Below, piece by piece: positions 1-6,801 of a stretch of 30,962 bases of DNA. Location of the stretch: the NCBI GenBank assembly GCA_035276085.1, contig DATELY010000161.1, positions 1 through 30,962 on the forward strand, read 5' to 3'. Position 1 is the stretch's first letter; each line of letters begins with the position of its first letter. The notes below the pieces were generated by a model. That model saw nothing but the letters and a program-made list of their open reading frames with translations, did not search any database and was not told where the DNA came from. A program made the position numbers and the translations under genes. The DNA is from DATELY01 sp035276085 (GTDB taxonomy: Bacteria > Pseudomonadota > Gammaproteobacteria > Steroidobacterales > Steroidobacteraceae).

Positions 1-237
1 GCCGAGCAGGAGAAGCAGCACACGGAACAGGCGCAATCGCGGCGCCTGCAGGTTGGCAGTGGTGACCGCTCCGAGCGCATCCGCACATACAACTTCCCGC
101 AGGGCCGCGTGACGGATCACCGCATCAATCTCACGCTGTACAAGCTCGACGACGTGATGAATGGCGCGCTCGAGCCGGTCATCGAACCGCTGCAGCAGGA
201 GCATCAGGCGGAGCAGTTGGCGAGCGTGGTGGGTTGA
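1..237 (+). CDS. prfA: Peptide chain release factor 1, C-terminal end (partial)
   Basis: The window opens inside this gene; frame 1 is open from base 1 to a TGA at 235-237, giving 78 residues. The stretch RTYNFPQGRVTDHRINLTLY and the following KLDDVMNGAL are the conserved end of bacterial RF1, after the GGQ domain, which lies outside the window. RF1 acts on ribosomes stopped at UAA or UAG and triggers peptide release. Its usual downstream partner prmC, which methylates the GGQ glutamine, is found only at 4341, so the pair is split here. RF1 rather than RF2 is inferred from the wording of the C-terminal motif and from the presence of prmC. A G/C-rich palindromic repeat begins just after the stop. 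Confidence 0.93.
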   Translation, partial: AEQEKQHTEQAQSRRLQVGSGDRSERIRTYNFPQGRVTDHRINLTLYKLDDVMNGALEPVIEPLQQEHQAEQLASVVG

Positions 238-247
238 CTCCTCTTCA

Positions 248-292
248 CCTCTCCCGGTTCCGGGAGACGACTGGAGGAAGTGGCGCGCCAGG
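248..292. repeat. G/C-rich intergenic palindromic repeat, copy 1 (degenerate)
   Basis: This short stretch holds the inverted pair CTCCCGG/CCGGGAG followed by GGAGGAAGTGGCGCGCCAGG. The same 20 bases recur at 6665-6684 inside another repeat of this family. It lies immediately 3' of prfA and marks the left edge of the accessory block. Function is unknown; REP-like elements at gene ends can act as transcript ends or stabilising hairpins (inference). Confidence 0.6.
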
Positions 293-501
293 TCGACGCG
301 AAGCGGCGGGTGAGGGATCTCGATATCTTCGGTGTTCAATGGCTTGAGATATTCCAGCACGCCATCCAGCGACTCGCGGGCGCCTCCCAGCTCTTCACTC
401 GCCACTTCCACCCTGGATTGGATTGCCGGCAGCAGTTGATAGCGCGTAATTGTGCGGGCGCTGGTTAGACGCAGCACGTAGCACGCGATGGCCGAACGTG
501 C
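292..501 (-). pseudogene. Unassigned C-terminal coding remnant
   Basis: On the minus strand, a frame one base shifted from the HsdM-like fragment stays open from about 501 down to the repeat at 292. It reads like protein: RTITRYQLLPAIQSRVEV, then EELGGARESLDGVLEYLKP and NTEDIEIP. A possible GTG start lies at 477, but no family is recognised. It may be the tail of the neighbouring HsdM-like remnant after a single-base frameshift, or a separate broken gene truncated by the repeat. Coding character is judged by eye only. Confidence 0.35.
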
Positions 502-640
502 GGATCAGGCCGGCGATCTTGTCGACGCCGCCGGTGAGCGACTTGAGCTTCGGCAGCAACGTGTTGTTGACGAAGTCCAGCAACGCATCACCGGTGATGC
601 CCTCCTCGTCCTTGGCCCAGTTGCGCCAGCGCAGGTGCTT
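500..640 (-). pseudogene. Remnant resembling the N-terminal region of a type I restriction methyltransferase subunit (HsdM-like)
   Basis: The minus-strand frame here reads HKHLRWRNWAKDEEG, then ITGDALLDFVNNTLLPKLKSL and GGVDKIAGLIR. From memory, this style of sequence (…EGITGDxLLxFVNNxLFPxLK…) occurs in the helical N-terminal part of type I HsdM proteins. Only about 45 residues remain: there is no SAM-binding or NPPY domain, and no convincing start. The same frame upstream overlaps the KilA-N gene as nonsense. It therefore appears to be a deletion remnant lying directly downstream of the KilA-N gene on the same strand. KilA-N and RhuM-type genes are often neighbours of type I restriction loci, which supports a decayed defence island. 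The family assignment needs a profile search. Confidence 0.45.
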
Positions 641-669
641 GTGACGAGATTGGAAACGTTGGGCATGTC

Positions 670-1509
670 TTATTTCGTGTCGCGATCGGCAGCGCCGAGC
701 AAGCGTGCAGCGTTGGCGGCAAGCACCTGCATCTGACGAATGGCAACGGCATTGAGCCTGCGCAGGCGTTCGCCCTGCGGCAGGCTCATGTGAATGAATT
801 CGGCATTGAGGCTTTCCATGTTGGCGAGCACCAGCAAATGCTCGACGCTGGCGTGGTCGCGCATGTTGCCTTCCAGCTTGGGATTGGCCTCGCGCCATTG
901 GCGAGCGGTATGCCCGAACAGCGCGACATTCAGCAGATCGGCTTCGTTGGCATAGGTCGCCGCCGCCTGGGCCGCAGTCACCTTGGCTGGAATGAGATGC
1001 GCCTGCACCGCATCGGTATGGATGCGGTAGTTGAGCTTGGACAGGGTGCGGTTGAGATTCCACGCCTGCGATAGACGCTGGTTCTCGTCGTCCTTGAGGC
1101 GCTGGAACTCCTTGATGAGATAGATCTTGAACTCCGGGCTGATCCACATCCCGAATTCAAAAGCGATGTCTTTGTGGGCGTAAGTGCCACCATACCGCCC
1201 AGCGGTCGCCCGCAGACCGATGGCACCGGTTTGCTCAACCCATTCTTTGACGCTGAGCTTGTAGCTGTTCAGGCCGGCCTGACTTTTAATTGTGGCGAAT
1301 TCGCCATAGTTGAAATTAGGGTTATTGACCGACTCCCAGATGCCTAGGAACTCGACGGTGTTCCTGTTTCGCAGCCAATCGGAAATGAAGAAATCTCCGT
1401 CCTTGGCCTTGAGCATGTCGGTCAGCGAAATGTAGTCGTCCTGCTTGTGGGTAAGAACAGTGACGGCCACTCCTTTGACTTCGATGATGGACTTCTTTGC
1501 TTTGCTCAT
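670..1509 (-). CDS. KilA-N domain-containing protein
   Basis: A 279-residue protein. The N-terminal 110 residues fit the KilA-N fold: DDYISLTDMLKAKDG near 25-40, the segment NTVEFLGIWESVNNPNFN, and KDIAFEFGMWISPEFKIYLI near 112-132. KilA-N is a DNA-binding domain found in phage, large DNA virus and bacterial mobile-element proteins. The C-terminal half is helical and charged, with a run of alanines near the end, and has no recognised domain. The start is an ATG at 1509; AGGGAG lies a little far upstream, so initiation looks weak. Base composition is visibly less G/C-biased in the N-terminal half than in neighbouring genes, consistent with transfer. It sits just upstream of the HsdM-like remnant. 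Its target and role are not known; regulator or defence accessory are both possible. Confidence 0.8.
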   Translation of the reverse strand: MSKAKKSIIEVKGVAVTVLTHKQDDYISLTDMLKAKDGDFFISDWLRNRNTVEFLGIWESVNNPNFNYGEFATIKSQAGLNSYKLSVKEWVEQTGAIGLRATAGRYGGTYAHKDIAFEFGMWISPEFKIYLIKEFQRLKDDENQRLSQAWNLNRTLSKLNYRIHTDAVQAHLIPAKVTAAQAAATYANEADLLNVALFGHTARQWREANPKLEGNMRDHASVEHLLVLANMESLNAEFIHMSLPQGERLRRLNAVAIRQMQVLAANAARLLGAADRDTK

Positions 1510-1567
1510 GACTCAGGCTGACTCCCTGTATAGCTGAGATTCCAGTTCGCGGATGGATGTGCGATCA

Positions 1568-1604
1568 AATCTCTGCAGCACGAGAGATTCGTTCCGGCCG
1601 GAAC
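1568..1604. promoter_or_regulatory. Two inverted repeats between the cystathionine gene end and the KilA-N gene
   Basis: The 117-bp gap 1510-1626 holds AATCTCT/AGAGATT (1568-1574 and 1583-1589, perfect 7-bp arms) and the perfect 14-bp palindrome GTTCCGGCCGGAAC (1591-1604). On the minus strand they lie after the cystathionine gamma-synthase/lyase stop and 60-95 bp before the KilA-N start. They could be a terminator for the first gene (no T-run is obvious) or operator sites for the second. No -10/-35 pair stands out. Confidence 0.35.
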
Positions 1605-1626
1605 TAACAGCCCGGCCTTCCTCATC

Positions 1627-2793
1627 CTAGCTTTCCAACGCCGCCCGCAAATCCTCGATCAGATCCGCGGTGTCCTCGATGCCCACCGACAGTCGTATCA
1701 GCGAGTCGTCGATGCCGAGCGCCGCACGCTTCTCGACCGGAATCGAGGCGTGCGTCATCAAGCCCGGATGATCGACCAGGCTCTCCACTCCACCCAAACT
1801 CTCCGCCAGCGTGAACAGGTGGCAGCGCTCCAGAAAGCTCCGCGCAGCATCGATGCCGCCATCGATGAAGAACGTGACGATTCCGCTGAATCCATTGCTC
1901 ATCTGGCGACGAGCCAGCTCATGCTGCGGATGACTCGGCAATCCCGGGTAGATCACGCGCGTGACCTTCTCATGCGATTCGAGCCACTGCGCGATCGCAA
2001 GCGCGCTCTCGCTGGTCTGTCGCATGCGCACCGCCAGCGTCTTCAATCCGCGTAGTGCAAGGAAGCTGTCGAACGGCCCGCTGATCCCGCCCACCGCGTT
2101 CTGCAGAAATCCGATCTTGTCCGCGAGCTCGGGATTCGCGGTGACTGCAATACCGCCGACCATGTCCGAGTGACCATTCAGGTACTTCGTGGCCGAGTGC
2201 ATCACGATGTCGGCACCCAGCTCGAGCGGGCGTTGCACCCATGGCGTCGCAAAGGTGTTATCGACGACGGTGAGGATGTTCTTGCTGCGAGCAAAGGCGG
2301 AGACCTGCGCGATGTCGACCAGCCGCAGCGTGGGATTCGTCGGCGTCTCGATCCAGATCAGCCGCGTGTTGGACTTCACGGCGGCAGCCAGCTTGTCCAT
2401 GTTGGACAAGTCGACGTAGCTCACTTCGAGGGCAGCCGTGCGCTTGCGCACCCGTTCGAACAGGCGATAGGTGCCGCCATACAAGTCCTCCATCGCAACC
2501 ACGTGACTGCCCGCATCGAGCAGTTCCAGCAGCGTGCTCGTGGCCGCCATGCCGGAGGCGAACGCAAAGCCCCGAATACCGCTTTCCAGATCGGCGATAC
2601 ACCGCTGCCAGGCGTCGCGCGTCGGATTGCGCGTGCGCGCATAGTCGTAGCCCTTGTGCACGCCGGGGCTGGACTGTGCATACGTGGAGGTCGTGTAGAT
2701 CGGCGGCATCACCGCGCCGGTGGTTGGATCGGGCGATTGGCCGGCGTGGATGCAGCGAGTGCCGAAGCCGAGTTTCTTTTGATGGTTGGACAT
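1627..2793 (-). CDS. Cystathionine gamma-synthase/gamma-lyase family PLP enzyme
   Basis: A 388-residue protein, the usual length for the Cys/Met-metabolism PLP family. Visible landmarks are YARTRNPT (51-58, phosphate-binding Tyr and Arg), ASGMAA (79-84), IETPTNP (148-154), VVDNTFATP (176-184) and the PLP-binding lysine K203 in SATKYLNGHSD. The SGVESL-like loop appears near the end as SLGGVESLVDHP. The gene follows the cystathionine beta-synthase gene on the same strand with a 63-bp gap, so the pair likely works in reverse transsulfuration (homocysteine to cystathionine to cysteine), this enzyme cleaving cystathionine. Sequence alone does not separate gamma-lyase from gamma-synthase (MetB) or a bifunctional enzyme; the neighbour favours lyase. 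It is cytoplasmic. The ATG at 2793 gives the canonical N-terminus GTRCIHAGQ. Confidence 0.92.
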   Translation of the reverse strand: MSNHQKKLGFGTRCIHAGQSPDPTTGAVMPPIYTTSTYAQSSPGVHKGYDYARTRNPTRDAWQRCIADLESGIRGFAFASGMAATSTLLELLDAGSHVVAMEDLYGGTYRLFERVRKRTAALEVSYVDLSNMDKLAAAVKSNTRLIWIETPTNPTLRLVDIAQVSAFARSKNILTVVDNTFATPWVQRPLELGADIVMHSATKYLNGHSDMVGGIAVTANPELADKIGFLQNAVGGISGPFDSFLALRGLKTLAVRMRQTSESALAIAQWLESHEKVTRVIYPGLPSHPQHELARRQMSNGFSGIVTFFIDGGIDAARSFLERCHLFTLAESLGGVESLVDHPGLMTHASIPVEKRAALGIDDSLIRLSVGIEDTADLIEDLRAALES

Positions 2794-2802
2794 AGGGGGT
2801 GT

Positions 2803-2871
2803 GGGACCTGGGACCCGGGACCTGAGTAAGCGAAAGAATATCCCAGGTCCCGGGCCTCAGGCCCCAGACCT
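2803..2871. repeat. Heptamer-armed hairpin element A
   Basis: The left arm, 2803-2823, is three 7-bp units: GGGACCT, GGGACCC, GGGACCT. After a short A/T-rich loop, the right arm (about 2842-2871) carries the complementary units as AGGTCCC, GGGCCTC, AGGCCCC, AGACCTC. The right arm overlaps the last codons and TGA stop (2857-2859) of the minus-strand cystathionine beta-synthase gene. In mRNA it would form a stable stem between that gene and the next gene. It is related in design to elements at 4250, 5171 and 23975. Confidence 0.7.
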
Positions 2872-4230
2872 CACCTGCCTCCTCAAATAGTTCAACACGT
2901 CCGACCGCGTGATCAGCCCCAGAAACGTCTCGCCATCCATCACGGCCGCGGACGAGCGCACTTCCAGCATCGCGACCAGATTGTTGATGGAGGTCTCTTT
3001 ATCTACCCGCAGGAAGGTACTGTTCATTGCGTTGCGCACGGGCTGGGCGAAACGTTCCGGGCGGCCGAACGCGAAGCGGATGATGTCGTCTTCGGTGATG
3101 ACGCCGATGAGCCGATCACCGTCCATCACCGGCAGCTGCGAGAACCCCGCGTTACGCAACCGATTGTGGGCTGTCGTCAGCACATCGTCCGGGCCCACCG
3201 TGATCGTCGCGTGCTCGCCATGAGGACGGCCGATGAGATCGCGCAGGTCGCCAAAGCGCTCGCGCGCCACGAAGCCCTGGTCCTGCATCCAGAAATCGTT
3301 GTACAGCTTCGACAGATAGCGCGCGCCCGTATCGCAGGCGAACGTGACCACGCGCTTCGGCTCGGCCTGCTCGCGACAGTAGCGCAACGCGGCAGCCAGC
3401 AGCGTGCCGGTGGATGAGCCCGCCAACAGTCCTTCCTTCTGCAATAGCAGGCGGGCGACGGAGAACGATTCTGCATCCGGAATGCTGTACGCACGCCGCG
3501 TCAACGAGAAGTCGCAGATCGACGGGATGAAATCCTCGCCAATGCCTTCGACGAGCCACGATCCCTTCTGCGTCATCCGCCCTGTTTCGATGTACTCCGC
3601 GAGAATCGAGCCGCGCGGATCCGCCAGCACGAGCTCCACGTCAGGTGCACGCTGTTTGAAGAAAGCAGCCAGACCCGCAATCGTGCCGCTCGAGCCGACA
3701 CCCAACACGACGGCATCCAAGCGGCCTTCCATCTGCTCCCAGATCTCCGGTCCGGTCGTCAGCTCGTGCGCCTTCGGATTGTCGGGATTCGCGAACTGGT
3801 TGATGAAGTACGCGCCGAGCCGCTTGGCCATGCTCGCACCCAGATCCTGGTAGTACTCGGGATGGCCCTTGCCGACATCGGAGCGCGTGAGCACGACTTC
3901 GGTACCCATCGCGCGCAGATTGAAAATCTTCTCCTGACTCATCTTGTCCGGCAGAATCAGAATGAGCCGATATCCCTTCTGGGCCGCGACGAGCGCAAGA
4001 CCCAGGCCCGTGTTGCCGGCCGTCGCTTCGATGATCGTGTCGCCCGGCTTCAAGTCGCCGCGCTTCTCTGCTTCTTCGATCATCGAGACGCCGATGCGAT
4101 CCTTGATCGAGCCACCCGGATTCGCGAGCTCGAGCTTGATGAACAGCTCGCACGGGCCCGTGTCGAGCCGCTGCACTTTGAGCATCGGCGTATGGCCGAT
4201 CATGTCGAGAACGCTGGAGTACACGTGCAT
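2857..4230 (-). CDS. Cystathionine beta-synthase with C-terminal CBS domains
   Basis: A 457-residue protein. A fold-type II PLP domain (about 1-320) has IGHTPML (11-17), the PLP lysine K43 in NPGGSIKDRIG, TAGNTGLG (70-77) and the phosphate loop GVGSSGTIAG (177-186). Two CBS domains follow, about 335-390 (FSQLPVMDGDRLIGVITEDD) and 396-450 (SSAAVMDGETFLGLITRSD). This is the architecture of cystathionine beta-synthase, which condenses serine (or O-acetylserine) with homocysteine. Plain cysteine synthases lack the CBS pair, though some O-acetylserine-dependent homologues carry it. It precedes the gamma-lyase-type gene on the same strand, giving a two-gene reverse transsulfuration unit. The start is an ATG at 4230. 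The 3' end runs into hairpin element A, which encodes its last residues. Confidence 0.92.
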   Translation of the reverse strand: MHVYSSVLDMIGHTPMLKVQRLDTGPCELFIKLELANPGGSIKDRIGVSMIEEAEKRGDLKPGDTIIEATAGNTGLGLALVAAQKGYRLILILPDKMSQEKIFNLRAMGTEVVLTRSDVGKGHPEYYQDLGASMAKRLGAYFINQFANPDNPKAHELTTGPEIWEQMEGRLDAVVLGVGSSGTIAGLAAFFKQRAPDVELVLADPRGSILAEYIETGRMTQKGSWLVEGIGEDFIPSICDFSLTRRAYSIPDAESFSVARLLLQKEGLLAGSSTGTLLAAALRYCREQAEPKRVVTFACDTGARYLSKLYNDFWMQDQGFVARERFGDLRDLIGRPHGEHATITVGPDDVLTTAHNRLRNAGFSQLPVMDGDRLIGVITEDDIIRFAFGRPERFAQPVRNAMNSTFLRVDKETSINNLVAMLEVRSSAAVMDGETFLGLITRSDVLNYLRRQVRSGA

Positions 4231-4249
4231 CGTTCGCTCCGCTCACGAT

Positions 4250-4334
4250 GAGGCTGTAGGCTGTAGGCTGTAGCCAGAACAGAGCCACCTGGCCTTTCCC
4301 GACCTTCAGCCTACAGCCCACAGCCTACAGCCTC
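4250..4334. repeat. Heptamer-armed hairpin element B
   Basis: The left arm (4250-4274) contains three exact tandem GGCTGTA units starting at 4252. The right arm (4307-4334) contains the complementary TACAGCC units, one altered to CACAGCC. About 30 bp of loop separate the arms. It fills the divergent gap between the cystathionine beta-synthase gene (minus, start 4230) and prmC (plus, ATG 4341), so it lies in both 5' leader regions. It may influence transcription or translation of both genes, or be only a repeat scar; this is inference. Confidence 0.75.
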
Positions 4335-4340
4335 TCTTGC

Positions 4341-5177
4341 ATGAGCATCGATGAGCTTCTACGCGTAGGGCGTACCGCGCTGGCAGACAGTCCCACCGCC
4401 CGGCTCGACGCCGAGCTGCTACTGGAACACGTGAGCGAGTTGCAGCGAGCGTACTTTCGTGCGTACGGCGAACGTGAGCTCCCCGATGGAACGGTCCGCG
4501 CCTATGAATCGGTCCTTGCGCGCCGTGCGCGCGGTGAACCGATTGCATACATCACGGGCCGCAAAGACTTCTGGTCGCTGACGCTCGAGGTGGGTCCGGA
4601 CGTCTTGATCCCGCGGCCGGAAACCGAGCTGCTGGTGGAGCGCGCCCTTGTCCATCTGCCCGCCACGGCACACCACGATGTGCTCGATGTGGGCACCGGC
4701 AGCGGCGCCATTGCGTTGGCGCTCGCAAAGGAACGCCCTCGGGCCGGAGTCGTGGCGACGGACGTATCCGCTGCAGCACTCGCCTGTGCGCAAGCGAATG
4801 CCCGGTCGCTGCAGCTCGACATCGAGTTGCTTGCCGGCGATGTGTTTGCCCCCGTGCGGGGCCGACGCTTTCACGTCATTGTCAGCAATCCGCCGTACGT
4901 CGCCGCTGACGATCCCGATCTCGCCGCAGAAGTCCGGCAGTACGAACCCGACGTGGCACTGTTTGCGGCCGACAACGGTTTGGCGACGTTGCGGCAGCTG
5001 GTTGCAGACGCTCCGCAGCACCTGCACCCGCACGGATGGCTGCTGCTGGAACACGGCTGGCGCCAGGCCCAGGCAGTGCGCGCGCTGCTTGAACAGCGCG
5101 GTTTCTCTCACGTACGCTCGCACGCCGATCTCGCCGGTCACGAACGGGTGACAGAGGGGCAGTTGGGAAACGGCTAA
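4341..5177 (+). CDS. prmC: Release factor glutamine N5-methyltransferase
   Basis: A 278-residue protein of HemK/PrmC type, normal length. The helical N-terminal domain (1-75) is followed by PRPETELLVE (91-100), SAM motif I DVGTGSGAIA (116-125), an acidic residue after motif II (VATDVSAAAL, 138-147) and the catalytic NPPY at 183-186. The enzyme methylates the GGQ glutamine of RF1 and RF2, raising termination efficiency. It normally follows prfA directly; here the prfA end is at 237 and the block between is mostly on the other strand. The ATG at 4341 gives the usual start; the leader is crowded by hairpin element B with no clear Shine-Dalgarno site. Its TAA stop (5175-5177) lies inside hairpin element C. 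Confidence 0.95.
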   Translation: MSIDELLRVGRTALADSPTARLDAELLLEHVSELQRAYFRAYGERELPDGTVRAYESVLARRARGEPIAYITGRKDFWSLTLEVGPDVLIPRPETELLVERALVHLPATAHHDVLDVGTGSGAIALALAKERPRAGVVATDVSAAALACAQANARSLQLDIELLAGDVFAPVRGRRFHVIVSNPPYVAADDPDLAAEVRQYEPDVALFAADNGLATLRQLVADAPQHLHPHGWLLLEHGWRQAQAVRALLEQRGFSHVRSHADLAGHERVTEGQLGNG

Positions 5178-5242
5178 CGGCTAACGGCCAACGGGCCACG
5201 GCCAGAGTGACATTCTGGCCGTTAGCCGTTAGCTGTTGCCCG
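5171..5242. repeat. Heptamer-armed hairpin element C
   Basis: The left arm runs from 5172 as GGCTAAC, GGCTAAC, GGCCAAC, GGGCCAC, GGCCAGA. The right arm, about 5211-5242, is complementary (TTCTGGCCGTTAGCCGTTAG, then CTGTTGCCCG). The prmC stop codon is formed by the first unit. The stem lies between prmC and ppiB on the plus strand and could end or protect the prmC transcript. The centre (GGCCAGA…TCTGGCC type) is shared with element D at 23975. Confidence 0.75.
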
Positions 5243-5282
5243 TCTGCTCGATCGGCCATTCGCATTCCACAGGATTCCTTCC

Positions 5283-5771
5283 ATGCTGCAATTCAAAACC
5301 TCCAAAGGCACTTTCACGGTGGAGCTGTTCCCCAAGGAAGCGCCGCTCTCCGCTGAGAACTTTCAGCAATACGCCGACGACGGGTTCTTCAACGGCACCA
5401 TCTTCCACCGCGTGATCCCCGGGTTCGTCATCCAGGGCGGCGGTCTGACTGCGGACATGAAGGAAAAGGCAAACCGCGCCCCCATCAAGAACGAAGCGAC
5501 GAATGGCCTCAAGAACTCGCGCGGCACGCTCTCGATGGCGCGCACGAACGACATCAACAGTGCAACGTCGCAGTTCTTCGTGAACCTGAAGGACAACGCG
5601 TTCCTCGATCACTCGCCTGGCAACTACGGCTACGCGGTGTTCGGCCGTGTCGTGGATGGCATGGATGTCATCGATGCCATTGCTGGCGTGAAGACCGGCC
5701 GCAAAGGCATGCATGACGACGTGCCGGTCGAGCCGGTCGTCGTCGAGTCAGTGACGAACGTTGAAAAGTAG
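5283..5771 (+). CDS. ppiB: Cytoplasmic peptidyl-prolyl cis-trans isomerase, cyclophilin type
   Basis: A 162-residue single-domain cyclophilin without a signal peptide, matching the size of PpiB. Signature segments are IFHRVIPGFVIQGGG (40-54, with the catalytic arginine in FHR), SMARTNDINSATSQFFVNL (about 85-103) and YAVFGRVVDGMDVID (about 119-133). It speeds proline cis-trans isomerisation in protein folding. The ATG at 5283 has AGGA a few bases upstream. It is transcribed like prmC and mtgA, but repeats on both sides suggest that it may be its own unit. A periplasmic PpiA role is unlikely because no leader is present. Confidence 0.95.
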   Translation: MLQFKTSKGTFTVELFPKEAPLSAENFQQYADDGFFNGTIFHRVIPGFVIQGGGLTADMKEKANRAPIKNEATNGLKNSRGTLSMARTNDINSATSQFFVNLKDNAFLDHSPGNYGYAVFGRVVDGMDVIDAIAGVKTGRKGMHDDVPVEPVVVESVTNVEK

Positions 5772-5812
5772 TCGCATCACTGCCGCTGAATCCTGCTCCG
5801 GCTCGTCACAAC

Positions 5813-5866
5813 CGCGTCCCCTCCCCTGCGAAGTGCAACGTAGCGGGGGAGGGACAGGGTGGGGGC
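5813..5866. repeat. G/C-rich intergenic palindromic repeat, copy 2
   Basis: The core CCCCTCCCCTGCG…AGCGGGGGAGGG forms a hairpin, followed by ACAGGGTGGGGGCA. The same order and orientation is seen in the left half of the repeat at 6636, and in inverted form in its right half. It lies between ppiB and mtgA, and its last bases provide a GTG in frame with mtgA that is probably not the true start. Confidence 0.75.
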
Positions 5867-5879
5867 AAAGACCCCGCGC

Positions 5880-6605
5880 ATGATGTATCGCCTGGGCAAA
5901 CTGCTGCTGTGGCTCATTGCCCTTTGGTTTGCCGTGACCCTTTCGGTCGTATTCGTCCTCCGTTGGCTCGATCCACCCACCTCGTCCTTCATGGTGCGCG
6001 CGCGTCTCAATGCATGGCATGCGGATGACACCGCCTTCCGCTTCCAGCACGAATGGGTCGACGAGAACCGTATTTCATCCAACCTCAAGCTTGCCGTGAT
6101 CGCATCCGAAGACCAGCTCTTCGCCGCGCATTGGGGCTTCGACGTCAAGTCCATCAACCAGGCCTGGGAGGAACGTCAGCGCGGCAAGCGCGTCCGCGGC
6201 GCCAGCACGCTGTCGCAGCAAGTCGCCAAGAATCTCTTTCTCTGGCCTGGGCAGAGCTGGATCCGCAAAGGCATCGAGAGCTATTTCACCGTGCTCATCG
6301 AGGCGATGTGGCCCAAGCAGCGGATTCTCGAGGTCTATCTCAATATCGCGGAATTCGGCAAAGGTATCTATGGCGCGGAAGCCGCGGCAAAGCGCTTCTT
6401 CCGCACATCCGCCGCACGCTTATCCGCTCCTGATGCCGCACTGCTCGCCGCCGTGCTACCCAATCCAATCCGGTTGAAAGTGGCCGCGCCCAGCCGCTAC
6501 GTTCGCAGCCGTCAGCAGTGGATCCTGCGGCAGATGCGAGCGCTGGGGGGCTCGGGTTATTTGAAGCAATTCGAAGAGGAATCTGTCCGCGCTCAGAGCC
6601 GATAG
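5880..6605 (+). CDS. mtgA: Monofunctional biosynthetic peptidoglycan transglycosylase
   Basis: A 241-residue GT51-family protein. One membrane anchor (about 7-28, LLLWLIALWFAVTLSVVFVL) is followed by the periplasmic glycosyltransferase domain. Motifs are SEDQLFAAHWGFD (76-88; E77 is the catalytic glutamate), RGASTLSQQVAKNLFL (106-121) and RILEVYLNIAEFGKGIYG (148-165). It polymerises lipid II into glycan strands, and the length fits MtgA, with no transpeptidase domain. The ATG at 5880 (or the adjacent ATG at 5883) is preferred over an in-frame GTG at 5859, because the GTG lies in a repeat and would put charged residues before the anchor. No dedicated partner gene is adjacent. Confidence 0.93.
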   Translation: MMYRLGKLLLWLIALWFAVTLSVVFVLRWLDPPTSSFMVRARLNAWHADDTAFRFQHEWVDENRISSNLKLAVIASEDQLFAAHWGFDVKSINQAWEERQRGKRVRGASTLSQQVAKNLFLWPGQSWIRKGIESYFTVLIEAMWPKQRILEVYLNIAEFGKGIYGAEAAAKRFFRTSAARLSAPDAALLAAVLPNPIRLKVAAPSRYVRSRQQWILRQMRALGGSGYLKQFEEESVRAQSR

Positions 6606-6635
6606 ACACGGCTCACAGTTAGTTAGGACTTGCGT

Positions 6636-6795
6636 CCCTTCCCTTGCGCAGCGGGGGAACGACCGGAGGAAGTGGCGCGCCAGGACAGGATGGGGGCACT
6701 CCCAATCAGCCACCGAGATTCGCCCCCACCCTGTCCCTCCCCCGCTCCGCAGACGCTGCGCAAGGGAGGGGACGCTTTACTCCGGCTTTACTCCG
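6636..6795. repeat. G/C-rich palindromic repeat pair (copies 3 and 4) with short tandem repeat
   Basis: This fills the 196-bp gap between mtgA and the convergent fumarylacetoacetate hydrolase gene. The left half (6636-6700) runs CCCTTCCCTTGCGCAGCGGG to GGATGGGGGCA and holds the 20 bases shared with 273-292. The right half (6721-6773) is an inverted copy, with CCCCCACCCTGTCCCTCCCC and GCGCAAGGGAGGGGAC. A direct repeat GCTTTACTCCG occurs twice in tandem at 6774-6795. The arrangement suits a bidirectional terminator between convergent genes (inference). Confidence 0.75.
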
Positions 6796-6801
6796 GCTCA
6801 G

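Noticed and set aside
395..1147. 250-aa minus-strand open frame as a full gene
   Set aside because: Residues before about 165 overlap the KilA-N gene and read as low-complexity shadow; only the 500-640 part looks like real protein.
2803..2871. Possible CRISPR-like array in the short tandem units
   Set aside because: Units are 7 bp, without spacers, and arranged as two inverted arms; no cas genes are present.
5859..5882. GTG start for mtgA at 5859
   Set aside because: It falls in the palindromic repeat and would place a charged extension before the membrane anchor; ATG at 5880 or 5883 fits the family.
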